DNA of 64,000 nt from Haliscomenobacter sp040403615 (GTDB lineage Bacteria; Bacteroidota; Bacteroidia; Chitinophagales; Saprospiraceae), in the NCBI RefSeq assembly GCF_040403615.1, contig NZ_JBBAKG010000016.1, positions 1 through 64,000 of the forward strand, given 5' to 3'. The notes under the pieces were generated by a model. It was given only the letters and a program-made list of their open reading frames with translations. It ran no database searches and was not told the DNA's origin. Made by a program: the position numbers and the translations under genes. Of this stretch, positions 17,258 through 26,574 are shown piece after piece. Each line of letters opens with the position of its first letter. Positions within the stretch are counted from its first letter, which is position 1.

Positions 17258-18253
17258 ATGAAAATGGAGCACTTTCGCAGTATTCTGCCGCCAATGGCTT
17301 ACCCGTTTCAACTGAGTTACGCTGACCATTTTATGGGTGTAGGTTCCTGTTTTGTGGAAGAAATGGGTCAAAGATTGCAGGACCTGAAATTTTCAACCCA
17401 GTTCAATCCCCAAGGCATTGTTTTTAATCCTGCATCGGTAGCACTGAGTCTGGAAAGGCTGCTCGTTCCCAAAATATACCAAGCAGAAGAATTATTTCAG
17501 CACCAAGGACTTTGGCACAGTTTCGACCACCACGGTCGTTTTTCTTCCCCATCACCAGAAGACACCCTGCAGCAGATTCACCAAGCTCAGTCCGAGGGAC
17601 AACTCCAACTCCAAAAAGCCACTATTTTGCTGCTTACCCTGGGGAGCGCCAATGTGTGGCAACACCTTGCACAAGGCCGCATTGTCAGCAATTGCCACAA
17701 GCTGCCTGGGAATACGTTTCAACGCAAGCGTATGTCGGTAGCCGAAATCGTTGATACGCTGAGCAAAAGTTTACACGCAATCCTGGCCTTGCGGCCGGCC
17801 ATCAAGATCATCCTCACCGTAAGTCCGGTACGCTATCTCCGGGAAGGCTTAATGGAGAACACCCGCAGCAAAGCCACCTTATTGCTTGCCGTGGAGCAGT
17901 TGTGCCAACAATTTGAGCAAGCACACTACTTTCCTGCCTATGAATTGTTGATTGATGACTTGCGCGATTATCGGTTTTATGCCGAAGACTTGGCGCATCC
18001 GAGTCATTTGGCAACCCATTACATTTGGGATTACTTCAAGCAATCTTTTTTTGCCCGTGTAGTACTTAACCAATTGCAAGACCTGGAAAAACTGAAACAG
18101 GCAACGCTGCATCGCGCCTTGCACCCTGAAAGTGCCAGCCACCAACAATTTATCGCTCAACAACTTGAGTACATTCAACGTTTGGAACATAAGTATCCTG
18201 AAATGGATTTTTCAGTCGAAAAAAATATTTTTAATCATCAATTAAAAGCCTGA
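17258..18253 (+). CDS. GSCFA domain protein
   Basis: 331 residues. The family signature GSCF is at 29-32 (HFMGVGSCFVEEMGQRL), followed by FNPQGIVFNP and by the SGNH-like block TILLLTLGSANVWQ. The late YAEDLAHPSHLATHYIWDYF carries a conserved Asp/His pair. GSCFA proteins look like SGNH-hydrolase-related enzymes; the substrate is unknown. Cytoplasmic, with no signal peptide. It is followed after five bases by the lipase-like gene, so the two are probably co-transcribed. Divergent from the minus-strand gene at 17117. Confidence 0.85.
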   Translation: MKMEHFRSILPPMAYPFQLSYADHFMGVGSCFVEEMGQRLQDLKFSTQFNPQGIVFNPASVALSLERLLVPKIYQAEELFQHQGLWHSFDHHGRFSSPSPEDTLQQIHQAQSEGQLQLQKATILLLTLGSANVWQHLAQGRIVSNCHKLPGNTFQRKRMSVAEIVDTLSKSLHAILALRPAIKIILTVSPVRYLREGLMENTRSKATLLLAVEQLCQQFEQAHYFPAYELLIDDLRDYRFYAEDLAHPSHLATHYIWDYFKQSFFARVVLNQLQDLEKLKQATLHRALHPESASHQQFIAQQLEYIQRLEHKYPEMDFSVEKNIFNHQLKA

Positions 18254-18258
18254 AGTCA

Positions 18259-19695
18259 ATGAAAAAAAAATTACCTGTACACGGTATGCTGATCATCAGC
18301 ATGTTGCTATGCACCGCTTTGGGCAATGCCCAAAACCGCCTGATCAAATCCCGGCCAATGGGTACGATCACCAAGGAAGAACTGGCCAAAACCTATGGTC
18401 CCCTGGTGCAGTACAGCATTGAAATGTACAAAGTATGGTACCAAACCAAAGGCAGCAACGGACTTACCGATACCGCCTCCGGACTGGTGGTATTCCCGAT
18501 TGTTCAAAACCAATCCTTTCCGCTGCTTTGCTACCAGCACGGTACCGTTGATGGGCCATTGGATGTTCCCTCTAACCGGGCTGGAGGCTGGGAATTGGCG
18601 GGTGTAGCTGCTGCTTTAGGCTATGTTGCTACGGCGCAAGATTATCTGGGTTTGGGCGAATCCAGAGGTTTTCATCCCTATGTGCATGCTGCCACTGAAG
18701 CCAGCTCAGGGGTTGATTTGTTGTACGCTACCCGTGAACTCGCCGCCATTCGGAAAGTTTCCTTGAACGGGCAACTCTTTCTCACCGGATATTCTCAGGG
18801 TGGACACGCCTCCATGGCGCTACACCGCGAACTGGAACTCAATTACACCAAAGATCTTCCGGTAACTGCCGCTGCGCACCTGTCCGGGCCCTACAGCATT
18901 TCTGGCGAAACCTTCAAACGCTTGCTCAGCGATGAACCCTATTATTATGTTGGGTATACCGCTTGGGTGATTTTGTCCTACAATCAGATGTATAAGATTT
19001 ACGACAAGATTGACAAAATTCTCAAGCAGCCTTACGCAGATATGGCACTGCGTTTTTACCGCAATGAAATTGGCCAATTTGACCTCAACAAACAATTGGT
19101 TGATACCTTGACCAGGAAGTATGGAAAACCCATTTCAAGATTGATGATTCAGGATAGCGTGCTTGAAAACCTCAAAAAAAGCCCTAATCATCCATTGCTG
19201 AAGGCCATGCGCGACAACGATGTATACAATTGGACACCCAAAGCACCAACCCGCATCTTTTATTGCAAAGCAGATGATCAAGTGACTTACCGAAACAGCA
19301 TTTTGGCAGATTCTGTAATGCACGTGCTAGGAGCAAAAGACCTGCTTTCTGCCGATGTTAGGAGCGATGCCAACCACGGGCAGTGTGTAGAACCAGCGGT
19401 GCTGCAAACGATTTTCTTCTTTGCATCGGTGCGAAGCCGGATTACCAGCGTCAGGGATTTGCCGCAATTGCCCATAAAGATGTACCCCAATCCAGCCCAT
19501 GAACAAACCCGTTTGGAAGGTTTGCCCAGCCAGGGAGAGGTGATTTTGAGCAACATCCAGGGGCAAATCATTTATCGGAGCAAAGTGAACAATTCTTGGA
19601 TGGATATTTCTTTGCAAGGCTTAAGTACGGGCTTATATACGCTGCAAGTACTTTCAGGGAAAGGAGCCTGGCAGGGTAAATTGCTGGTGCAATAA
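18259..19695 (+). CDS. Secreted alpha/beta hydrolase (LIP-like) with T9SS tail
   Basis: 478 residues. A signal peptide (1-24, ending ALGNAQ) precedes an alpha/beta-hydrolase fold with nucleophile elbow GYSQG at 177-181 (Ser179), a late Asp (CKADDQVTY) and a His in SDANHGQCVEP. This resembles secretory lipases/esterases. The last 80 residues are a T9SS type A sorting domain starting MYPNPAHEQTRLEG. It should be secreted to the cell surface. It starts five bases after the GSCFA gene. The substrate (lipid ester, polyester or peptide) cannot be read from sequence. Confidence 0.85.
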   Translation: MKKKLPVHGMLIISMLLCTALGNAQNRLIKSRPMGTITKEELAKTYGPLVQYSIEMYKVWYQTKGSNGLTDTASGLVVFPIVQNQSFPLLCYQHGTVDGPLDVPSNRAGGWELAGVAAALGYVATAQDYLGLGESRGFHPYVHAATEASSGVDLLYATRELAAIRKVSLNGQLFLTGYSQGGHASMALHRELELNYTKDLPVTAAAHLSGPYSISGETFKRLLSDEPYYYVGYTAWVILSYNQMYKIYDKIDKILKQPYADMALRFYRNEIGQFDLNKQLVDTLTRKYGKPISRLMIQDSVLENLKKSPNHPLLKAMRDNDVYNWTPKAPTRIFYCKADDQVTYRNSILADSVMHVLGAKDLLSADVRSDANHGQCVEPAVLQTIFFFASVRSRITSVRDLPQLPIKMYPNPAHEQTRLEGLPSQGEVILSNIQGQIIYRSKVNNSWMDISLQGLSTGLYTLQVLSGKGAWQGKLLVQ

Positions 19696-19803
19696 TCCCA
19701 ATTTCATCCGCAATTGTCTTTTTCATCAATGCGATTTTGCGAATTAAGCTATAGTCCAATGTTAAGTTTTTCGCAGGGTATTTACTAATTGGGAATAAAA
19801 AAC

Positions 19804-19811
19804 TACCTTTG
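19804..19811 (+). promoter_or_regulatory. Bacteroidota -7 box upstream of the Lys-rich gene
   Basis: TACCTTTG matches the TAnnTTTG -7 consensus, 53 bases before the ATG. No clear TTTG element is seen at the usual -33 distance. Confidence 0.4.
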
Positions 19812-19863
19812 TGTTAAATTAATGTAAACTATTGTTTAACTCCGTGTAAAAAATGTATTTTTG

Positions 19864-20337
19864 ATGGGAAAGAAAAAGGTAATGGAACCTGTGCAGCAAA
19901 GCCAGGAAGAGGTAGCGAAACCAACAAGAAAAAAAGGTACCTCCACCAAACCCAAAGAGGCAAAGAAGCCAGTTGTTAAAATCAGTAGCCCCAAAGCGAC
20001 GGCGTCGACAAAGGCCAAAACAACTGCATCTACGCCTGATGATGTTCAGGTAAAAAGCGCCGAAAAGGCCAAAGTGAAGACCAAGAAAGATGCTCAGCCA
20101 AATGTTGCTCCGGTAGCGAAAGGAGAATCACCCAAGCAAAAGGTGAAAGAACTGAAAAAGCAATGGCAGGGTGCTGACGAAAAAGTGAATGAACTGAAGA
20201 AAGCCTATAAAAAGCTGAAGAAAAAAGAGGGTAAAGCAAAAGCCAAAGAAAGCATGAGCCCAACCCTCAAAACAGCCAAGGCCGAACGGAAGACACTCAA
20301 GCAAGCTGTGAAATCGGCTAAAAAAATACAGGCTTAG
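19864..20337 (+). CDS. Lysine/alanine-rich basic protein, histone H1-like composition
   Basis: 157 residues from the ATG at 19864. Extremely rich in Lys, with Ala, Thr, Pro and Val: the first two thirds are low-complexity PxK/AxK text (KPTRKKGTSTKPKEAKKP), and the last third is a charged coiled coil (VKELKKQWQGADEKVNELKK). It has no enzyme motif. The composition resembles bacterial H1-like or AlgP-like nucleic-acid-binding proteins, so DNA or RNA condensation is a plausible role. A palindromic repeat arm directly follows the stop. Confidence 0.6.
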   Translation: MGKKKVMEPVQQSQEEVAKPTRKKGTSTKPKEAKKPVVKISSPKATASTKAKTTASTPDDVQVKSAEKAKVKTKKDAQPNVAPVAKGESPKQKVKELKKQWQGADEKVNELKKAYKKLKKKEGKAKAKESMSPTLKTAKAERKTLKQAVKSAKKIQA

Positions 20338-20516
20338 TAATTTTTTGCGTCATATTTAGGGTCGCTCCAAGTATGAGAAAGAATTTATAGTAGCTATTGA
20401 TTCATAATGGTTGGTAAGTTATCGGCGCTGGAGGCTTTGTTCTTCAAGCGCCGTAACTGTTTTTTAAACTCAAAACGTTATTTTTTTTCAAGATATTTGG
20501 AAAAAAATAACCAACC

Positions 20517-21761
20517 GTGAAACTCGAAACCGAAGTATGTATTGTAGGGGCAGGCCCAGGAGGCGTAGCCACTGCACTTAAACTAAGCAACCTTAGCATC
20601 CCTTGTATATTGGTGGACAAGTCCAGCTTTCCCCGCGATAAGATCTGTGGCGATGCCATCAGTGGTAAGGTGACCACCCTGCTCAATCGCCTGGATCCAG
20701 GCATTATGCAGCGCTTTCATGCCCAACCCATTCAAACCGATGTTTGGGGCGTACGTTTTGTCCCCCCCAATCGCAAAGCCCTCGATATCCCCTTTAAGGC
20801 TGGTTATGTGCGCAACGAAAAAATGGCGCCAGGATATGTTTGTAAACGCCTGGAATTCGATAATTTCCTGGTAGAAGAGGTCCGCAAACTCGAAAACGTT
20901 CAACTTTTGTTGGAGACTTCCATTGATGAATACGAGCGAAGCGAGACAGGTTTCACCTTGCGAAGCAAAAACCAGAACCTGGAAATAAGCTGCCGTTTGC
21001 TTATTGACGCTTCGGGTGCGTACTCCAATTTTAGCAGGCACCATGCTGGATTGGAAAAAGACCCCAAACACTATGCAGCAGCCATTCGGGCTTATTACCG
21101 CAACGTGAGTGGAATGGCCCAAGACAACTTCATTGAATTGCATTTCATCAAGAGCGTCACACCAGGTTATTTTTGGATTTTTTCTTTGCCCAATGGAGAG
21201 GCAAACGTGGGCATCGGAATGCGCAGCGATATTGTCAAGCGTCGGGGTGTCAACCTACGCAAAGAATTGGAGCGCATCATTGCCGAAGACCCCAGCATCA
21301 GTCCTCGGTTCAAAGATGCCGAATTGATCGGAAAATTGGAAGGGTATGGCTTGCCTTTGGGATCCAAAAGTCGGCATATTTCTGGCGATCATTTTATGTT
21401 GGTTGGCGATGCTGGGCATTTAATTGACCCTTTGACTGGCGAGGGCATCGGCAATGCCTTCTACAGCGGCATCATCGCGGCAGAGCAAGCAGAGGTTTGT
21501 TTGCGGGAGCAAAATTTTTCTAAAGAATTTTTAATTTCGTATGATGTTCGTATTCAACGAGTTTTGGGGTCTGAGATGAAGTTGAGCTACAAAATGCAGC
21601 AAATAGGAGGTAACCATTTGCTATTAAATTTCGTAACTAATATTATCCATGGAAATCGAAAACTCCTGGAATATTTTTCGGCGATGTACACCGACTTTGA
21701 TTTACGCGAGCAATTGGTCAAACCCTGGTTTTGGATTAAGATGTGGTTAAGAAAAAGCTAA
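20517..21761 (+). CDS. FAD-dependent oxidoreductase of the geranylgeranyl reductase family
   Basis: 414 residues beginning with GTG at 20517; no ATG fits better. The FAD-binding Rossmann motif CIVGAGPGGVATALKL lies at the N-terminus, followed by the family block FPRDKICGDAISGK and the second FAD motif MLVGDAGHLIDPLTGEGIG. These enzymes reduce isoprenoid chains (geranylgeranyl to phytyl or dihydro forms) or act as related flavin monooxygenases or hydratases. The Bacteroidota members are mostly of unknown substrate. No partner biosynthetic gene is adjacent. The protein ends with a short basic Trp-rich tail. Confidence 0.8.
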   Translation: MKLETEVCIVGAGPGGVATALKLSNLSIPCILVDKSSFPRDKICGDAISGKVTTLLNRLDPGIMQRFHAQPIQTDVWGVRFVPPNRKALDIPFKAGYVRNEKMAPGYVCKRLEFDNFLVEEVRKLENVQLLLETSIDEYERSETGFTLRSKNQNLEISCRLLIDASGAYSNFSRHHAGLEKDPKHYAAAIRAYYRNVSGMAQDNFIELHFIKSVTPGYFWIFSLPNGEANVGIGMRSDIVKRRGVNLRKELERIIAEDPSISPRFKDAELIGKLEGYGLPLGSKSRHISGDHFMLVGDAGHLIDPLTGEGIGNAFYSGIIAAEQAEVCLREQNFSKEFLISYDVRIQRVLGSEMKLSYKMQQIGGNHLLLNFVTNIIHGNRKLLEYFSAMYTDFDLREQLVKPWFWIKMWLRKS

Positions 21762-21910
21762 ATTTAAAGTGCCACACAACCAATTTTGATCAAAGTGAGT
21801 CTATATCGGTGTAGCTTTTTTAAATTTGCGAGAGAAATAATATCGATTTTACAATTTCTTTGCAGAAATGGTAGAATTTTAGGAAAAATTTAAGTATTAT
21901 AGAGGCAATT

Positions 21911-22021
21911 TTTCCTACTTTCGGATGTTATTCTTTCATACAATATGATTTTAGTCGGCTTAAGTTTCATAAACTAGTGAGTGTAATTCGTGACCTTCCC
22001 TTTGGAAGGTCATTTTTTTTG
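21911..22021 (+). ncRNA. Possible small RNA with -7-like box and intrinsic terminator
   Basis: The 344-base interval 21762-22105 has no ORF. Within it TACTTTCG (about 21912), a one-base variant of TAnnTTTG, is followed some 80 bases later by a perfect intrinsic terminator at 21991-22020. A short transcript is therefore possible, or the terminator serves the flavoprotein gene 230 bases upstream. No known RNA family is recognised. Speculative. Confidence 0.3.
21991..22020 (+). terminator. Intrinsic terminator
   Basis: TGACCTTCC, a four-base loop CTTT, then GGAAGGTCA and at least eight T: a perfect 9-bp stem with a U tract. It is followed by the palindromic repeat at 22047 and the aspartoacylase-like gene. 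Confidence 0.8.
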
Positions 22022-22046
22022 TTTAAACTTACTGCTGTACACAAAG

Positions 22047-22095
22047 TATGACGCAAAAAATTACTTCCCGATAAGTTAATTTTTCTGCGTTACAA
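22047..22095. repeat. Short palindromic repeat (family P1), compact copy
   Basis: TATGACGCAAAAAATTAC, then TTCCCGATAAG, then TTAATTTTTCTGCGTTAC: two inward-facing near-identical arms. The same 18-base arm occurs at 27288-27305 and, inverted, at 20337-20354. It lies in the leader of the gene that starts at 22106. Confidence 0.65.
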
Positions 22096-22105
22096 AGACT
22101 ACATT

Positions 22106-23098
22106 ATGCTTCAGCTTAAGGGGATACCTGGCCAGGGAATAACTCAACTGGATTTGAGTAATACTGCTCCCGGCACCATCGGTGAATACTGGCTTCATCT
22201 CATTGACAATGGCATCGGCGAACCTGTTTTTTTGCCCATTATGGTTGCCCGAGGCAAACACGACGGCCCAGTGTTGGGACTTACCGCGGCCATCCACGGC
22301 AATGAACTCAATGGCATTCCGGTGATCCAGCGCTTGTTTCGCAACATTGATGTCAAGAAACTGCATGGCACTATTGTGGGTGTTTTGGTGATGAATGTTC
22401 CTGGTTTGCTGAGTGAGAAACGGCGCTTCAACGATGGTACCGACCTCAATCGGATTGCGCCGGGCAAACCCGATGGCAATGTGAGCGAAGTGTACATTTA
22501 CCGTATTGTGGAGCGCATTCTCAAAAAAATGGATTACCTCATCGACCTGCATACCGCCAGCTTTGGCCGGGTCAACTCTTGGTACATCCGGGCAGACATG
22601 AATTCCGAAATCACGGCCTGTATGGCCAGACTCCAAAATCCCGACATCATTCTGCACAACAAGCCCAATGATGGTACTTTCAGGGGCGCGGCGAGTTCGT
22701 TGGGCATTCCGGCAATTACCCTGGAGTTGCGCGACCCGCATGTGTTTCAGCTTGATGTGATTGAAGGGGCATTGCAAGGCATCAACAATGTGATTTACCA
22801 CCTCAATATGCTGAAGGGAGACATCATTGTCAATAGTGCCCCGATTGTCCTTTGCCAAAGGTCGTACTGGATGCATACCGACGAAGGGGGCATTTTGCAA
22901 GTAATTCCCCGGGTATGTGAAGAAGTAAAAAAAGGCCAACTCATCGCCGAAGTAAGAGGTATTTTTGGAAAACTTGTGCGGGAATACCACGCTCCCGAAG
23001 ATGGAATCGTGATTGGTAAAAGCGTAGACCCCATCAACCCGACGGGTACCAGAATCATCCATTTGGGCATCAAAACCTCTACCATCGACAATCAGTGA
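22106..23098 (+). CDS. Succinylglutamate desuccinylase/aspartoacylase-family metallo-acylase
   Basis: 330 residues. The M14-like zinc site is visible as HGNELNG (His64, Glu67) and DLHT (His149), with the substrate-binding RFNDGTDLNR at 107-116. The C-terminal half has the biotinyl-like swapped domain usual in this family (EVKKGQLIAEVRGIFG). Members cleave N-acyl amino acids or related amides; the actual substrate is unknown. No signal peptide, so cytoplasmic. It is followed after 61 bases by a GT87-type membrane protein. A long minus-strand ORF through the same bases is a shadow. Confidence 0.85.
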   Translation: MLQLKGIPGQGITQLDLSNTAPGTIGEYWLHLIDNGIGEPVFLPIMVARGKHDGPVLGLTAAIHGNELNGIPVIQRLFRNIDVKKLHGTIVGVLVMNVPGLLSEKRRFNDGTDLNRIAPGKPDGNVSEVYIYRIVERILKKMDYLIDLHTASFGRVNSWYIRADMNSEITACMARLQNPDIILHNKPNDGTFRGAASSLGIPAITLELRDPHVFQLDVIEGALQGINNVIYHLNMLKGDIIVNSAPIVLCQRSYWMHTDEGGILQVIPRVCEEVKKGQLIAEVRGIFGKLVREYHAPEDGIVIGKSVDPINPTGTRIIHLGIKTSTIDNQ

Positions 23099-23159
23099 TT
23101 CAAGTAAACTAAGCCCTGGCAAAAGCCGATTTTTCAAAAATCCATTAGCGTTACTTGTT

Positions 23160-24341
23160 ATGCAGCAAATCATCAGGCTGTTTTTCCAGCCTAGAACCCT
23201 CCTGATTTTGTTCTTGTTTCTGGGGGTACTCGCTTCGGTTCAGGCTGTTTTATTGGGCTTGAAAACCTTTGTACCCGATGGTGAACTTTACACCAATTAC
23301 AACAACTACGTTATTTTTCGGCAATCGTTTTTTCATTTGCTGGAGCAAAAAGACCTTTACATTCTTTATCCCAAAGAGCATTGGGATTTGTACAAGTACA
23401 GTCCAACTTTTGCCCTCTTCTTTGGTTTTTTCGCCTACTTACCCGATGTGTTGGGGCTGAGTTTGTGGAACGTACTCAACGCATTCCTCTTGTTTTCAGG
23501 CGTAATGGCTTTGCCCAAATTCAGCGATAAGCAAAAAGCCCTGATTTTGTTGGTAGTGGTACTGGAATTGATGACCAGCTTGCAAAATACCCAAAGCAAT
23601 GCCATGATGGCGGGGCTGTTGATTTGGGCCTTTGCTGCGCTCGAACGGCGGCATTACCTGGCCGCTACGTTTTTCATCATGGCTACGGTGTACATCAAAA
23701 TCTTTGGCCTGGTGGCTATGGCGATGTTCTTGTTTTACCCGCGCAAAGAACGTTTGGCTTTGTACAGCATCATATGGGCAGTGGTAATGTTGGTTTTACC
23801 CCTGGTAGTGGTAGATTGGAATCAACTGAGCTTCTTGTACCAAAGCTGGTTGCGCATGCTACAGGACGACCACAGTGCCTCCTACGGGTTTTCCGTGATG
23901 GGCTGGTTGTATACCTGGTTTGGCATTTCTGCCAATAAACTTGTGGTATTGGGTACGGGAGTGCTTTTGTTTTGTTTGCCTTTGCTGCGGATTAGGTTGT
24001 ATGCCGATTTCAAATTTCGCATCCTCACGCTTTGTTCCACACTCATCTGGGTCATCATTTTTAACCACAAGGCGGAGTCGGCCACTTTTGTGATTGCGAT
24101 GAGTGGCATTGCCATTTGGTTTTTTGCGCAAGAAAAACTGAGCCTTGAAAACCAGGTTTTATTGGTGCTGGCGGTGGTGTTTACTTCTCTTTCTCCCACG
24201 GATTTATTTCCCAGATTTATCCGCAAAGGGATCCTTGAACCTTATGTGGTCAAAGCGGTTCCTTGCATTTTGATCTGGGCAAAAATAATTTGGGAAATGC
24301 TGTTCAGTAAACCAACGCTTAAAGAAGTCAATCTGGATTAA
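23160..24341 (+). CDS. GT87/DUF2029 integral membrane glycosyltransferase
   Basis: 393 residues with about nine to ten hydrophobic helices. The first loop after helix 1 carries the Asp-containing segment VPDGELYTNYNNYVIFRQSF, followed by LYKYSPTFALFFGF, the pattern of GT87/DUF2029 mannosyltransferase-like enzymes that use polyprenyl-phosphate sugars on the outer face of the inner membrane. The acceptor is unknown. It is convergent with the Lrp gene, whose stop lies six bases away. No cell-wall operon surrounds it. Confidence 0.8.
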   Translation: MQQIIRLFFQPRTLLILFLFLGVLASVQAVLLGLKTFVPDGELYTNYNNYVIFRQSFFHLLEQKDLYILYPKEHWDLYKYSPTFALFFGFFAYLPDVLGLSLWNVLNAFLLFSGVMALPKFSDKQKALILLVVVLELMTSLQNTQSNAMMAGLLIWAFAALERRHYLAATFFIMATVYIKIFGLVAMAMFLFYPRKERLALYSIIWAVVMLVLPLVVVDWNQLSFLYQSWLRMLQDDHSASYGFSVMGWLYTWFGISANKLVVLGTGVLLFCLPLLRIRLYADFKFRILTLCSTLIWVIIFNHKAESATFVIAMSGIAIWFFAQEKLSLENQVLLVLAVVFTSLSPTDLFPRFIRKGILEPYVVKAVPCILIWAKIIWEMLFSKPTLKEVNLD

Positions 24342-24347
24342 AAGAGC

Positions 24348-24842
24348 TTACTTATGCGCCCCATTTCCATTGGCAGGACTCTCCAACTTCAAACCGGTGG
24401 AGTGCTTAATTTCCGACATCACAAAAGAACTTTGGATTTGCCCCAATTCTTCCAGATTGGCCAGGCTATTGACCATAAATTCCTGGTATTCGGCCATGTT
24501 GTGTACAATGACCTTGAGTAGGTAATCGAAGGTGCCGGCAATGTGGTAACACTCTACAATTTCTGGAAAGGAGCAAATCTGCTGCTCAAATAATTTGAGT
24601 ACCTCGCGGTTGTGTTCTTTTAAGGATACATTGCAAAAGACCACTACGTGAAAATCTAATTTGTCTTTGTCAACCAATGCCACATAGCGTTGAATGTACC
24701 CTTCTTCTTCCATGCGGCGAATGCGCTCATACACAGGGGTGGCAGTCATGCCCAATTCGGCGGCAATTTCTTTAATGGTATACTTGGCATCCACCTGCAA
24801 AAGGTCTAAAATGCGGTAATCAATGTGATCCAGCGTTTTCAT
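24348..24842 (-). CDS. Lrp/AsnC-family transcriptional regulator
   Basis: 164 residues. The N-terminal helix-turn-helix (DYRILDLLQVDAKYTIKEIA, then TPVYERIRRMEEEGYIQ) is followed by the ligand-binding RAM/ACT domain (about 70-150) with FDYLLKVIVHNMAEYQEFMV. It regulates amino-acid or related metabolism as an octamer-type DNA-binding protein. Transcribed away from the rhodanese gene across a 240-base interval that probably contains both promoters. The effector is unknown. Length is normal for the family. Confidence 0.9.
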   Translation of the reverse strand: MKTLDHIDYRILDLLQVDAKYTIKEIAAELGMTATPVYERIRRMEEEGYIQRYVALVDKDKLDFHVVVFCNVSLKEHNREVLKLFEQQICSFPEIVECYHIAGTFDYLLKVIVHNMAEYQEFMVNSLANLEELGQIQSSFVMSEIKHSTGLKLESPANGNGAHK

Positions 24843-25083
24843 ACTAATCTCGTATTGGGGGCCTAGTGCAGAGTGGCAGGAAATAAGTCGCTATAGATCC
24901 GTACTGAACTGAAGAATTGCTGAAAATTAGGTAAACTATTCCATGTTTTCAGGTCTAGGCGTAAAAATAAATCTAATAACAGCGCTTTTCTTGGAAAAAT
25001 AAAAGAAACGTCATGATTTGGTCATTATGCGTATCTTGTGGCCAATATAAAAATGCGCATTAAACTGCGAAAATCGAGGAAAA

Positions 25084-25428
25084 ATGAACTTGGATGCTTG
25101 TGAAATCAACCGTTGGGAACTCCTGCGTCGGCAGTTGAACAATCTGGATCAACAGCATTTTCAAAATTTGATCCAGGAAAACCCAGATGTAGTTGTTCTG
25201 GATGTCAGAACCCAATCTGAATACGAAATTGAGCATTTGCCTGGTGCTATCCATATGAATTATTTCGACTATGACCTTATAGAGCGATTTGAGGCGCTGG
25301 ACAAATCCAAAACCTACCTCATTTATTGCCGCAGTGGCCGCCGTTCGGTGCGGGTCTGTGTTTTGATGCGCAACAGCGGGTTTACCAATGTATACAACAT
25401 GGATGGTGGAATGAAAGCCTGGGTGTAA
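25084..25428 (+). CDS. Single-domain rhodanese-like sulfurtransferase
   Basis: 114 residues. The rhodanese fold is shown by VVVLDVRTQSEYEIEHLPGA and the active-site loop YCRSGRRS with Cys82. It transfers sulfane sulfur to cyanide or thiol acceptors. No signal peptide, so cytoplasmic. It sits in front of an HtrA-type protease and within 3 kb of two YeeE/YedE-type sulfur-transport genes, which suggests sulfur handling in this neighbourhood, although the genes are separate units. Confidence 0.9.
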   Translation: MNLDACEINRWELLRRQLNNLDQQHFQNLIQENPDVVVLDVRTQSEYEIEHLPGAIHMNYFDYDLIERFEALDKSKTYLIYCRSGRRSVRVCVLMRNSGFTNVYNMDGGMKAWV

Positions 25429-25557
25429 TTCGACCCCATCCTGATGTCTAATTGCTAATTTTCTGTCAAAAAGTGTAAGTCTACATTTTTCTGACTAAGA
25501 ATTTGTGCCACTCTGTCATCTTTTTTTACTTGGTCGGTGTTTTGTTTAGAAAAGGGC

Positions 25558-26553
25558 ATGAACAATCTATCCCATTTCACCCATACCACAACTGCCAACG
25601 ATGGTCTACTGCTGGATGCATATTCCCAGACCATCACCAGCATCGTTTCTTCCGTTGCTGATTCGGTAGTACACATCGAAGTTCGCAAAAAAAGTACCGA
25701 CAAAAGGACCAAAGGCGAAAGCCTGGCTGCAGGAACTGGCTCAGGTTTCATCATATCTTCCGATGGATTCATCATCACGAACAACCACGTCGTAGAGGCT
25801 GCCGATCAAATTATGGTTTCCTTTACCGATGGTCGGCGGGTCAATGCCGAGGTCAAAGGCCGCGACGCTTCCACCGATATTGCTGTATTGAAGATTGACG
25901 AAACAGGCTTAAAAGCTTTGCAACTCGCCAATTCTTCCACCCTGCAAGTAGGCCAAATTGCCGTAGCCATTGGCAATCCGATGGGACTCCAATACACCGT
26001 TACAACAGGGGTGGTCAGTGCACTAGGCCGAACCCTGCGCGCCAACAATGGCCGCTTGATTGATGATGTAATCCAAACCGATGCAGCCCTCAATCCGGGC
26101 AATAGCGGAGGCCCATTGCTCAATTCACACGCACAGGTCATTGGCGTCAATACCGCCATTGTGGCTTCCGCCCAGGGATTGTGTTTTGCAATAGCTTCCA
26201 ATTTGGCCGAATACATTGCTGGACAATTGATCCTCAACGGCAATGTAAAACGCGCACAAATTGGCATAGGCGCACAAGGAATCAACCTCAGCAACCGCAT
26301 GATTGCGGCCAATCGTCTGAATACTTCAACCGGAGTTTACGTCTACGAAATCATTCCCGATGGCCATTTTTACAATCAGCAATTGCGCAAGGGAGACATC
26401 ATCGTTGAGTTTGAAGGACAACCTGTAGCCTCGGTGGATGATCTGCACCGCATGTTGAATTTTAGTCGAATTGGCAAAAAATCCCAATTGGGGGTTTTGC
26501 GCGATGGGCACCGCGTCAATGTGGACGTTATTCCCGGCCAGGTCATGCTGTAG
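25558..26553 (+). CDS. HtrA/DegP-type serine protease with one PDZ domain, no signal peptide
   Basis: 331 residues from the ATG at 25558, preceded by GAAAAGGG as a likely ribosome site; a GTG seven codons upstream is open. The catalytic triad is readable: His77 in NNHVVEA, Asp107 in STDIAVLKID, Ser183 in NPGNSGGPLL. A PDZ domain fills about residues 240-325. Classical HtrA proteins act in the periplasm, but here the N-terminus is hydrophilic (NNLSHFTHTTTANDG) and no secretion signal or membrane anchor is visible, so either the protein is cytoplasmic or the start is wrong. Confidence 0.85.
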   Translation: MNNLSHFTHTTTANDGLLLDAYSQTITSIVSSVADSVVHIEVRKKSTDKRTKGESLAAGTGSGFIISSDGFIITNNHVVEAADQIMVSFTDGRRVNAEVKGRDASTDIAVLKIDETGLKALQLANSSTLQVGQIAVAIGNPMGLQYTVTTGVVSALGRTLRANNGRLIDDVIQTDAALNPGNSGGPLLNSHAQVIGVNTAIVASAQGLCFAIASNLAEYIAGQLILNGNVKRAQIGIGAQGINLSNRMIAANRLNTSTGVYVYEIIPDGHFYNQQLRKGDIIVEFEGQPVASVDDLHRMLNFSRIGKKSQLGVLRDGHRVNVDVIPGQVML

Positions 26554-26574
26554 CGGCGACCCTATGTGGTCGCC

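Noticed and set aside
22076..23173. 365-codon minus-strand ORF opposite the aspartoacylase-like gene
   Set aside because: The plus strand has the zinc motifs HGNELNG and DLHT; the minus translation shows no family and no ribosome site.
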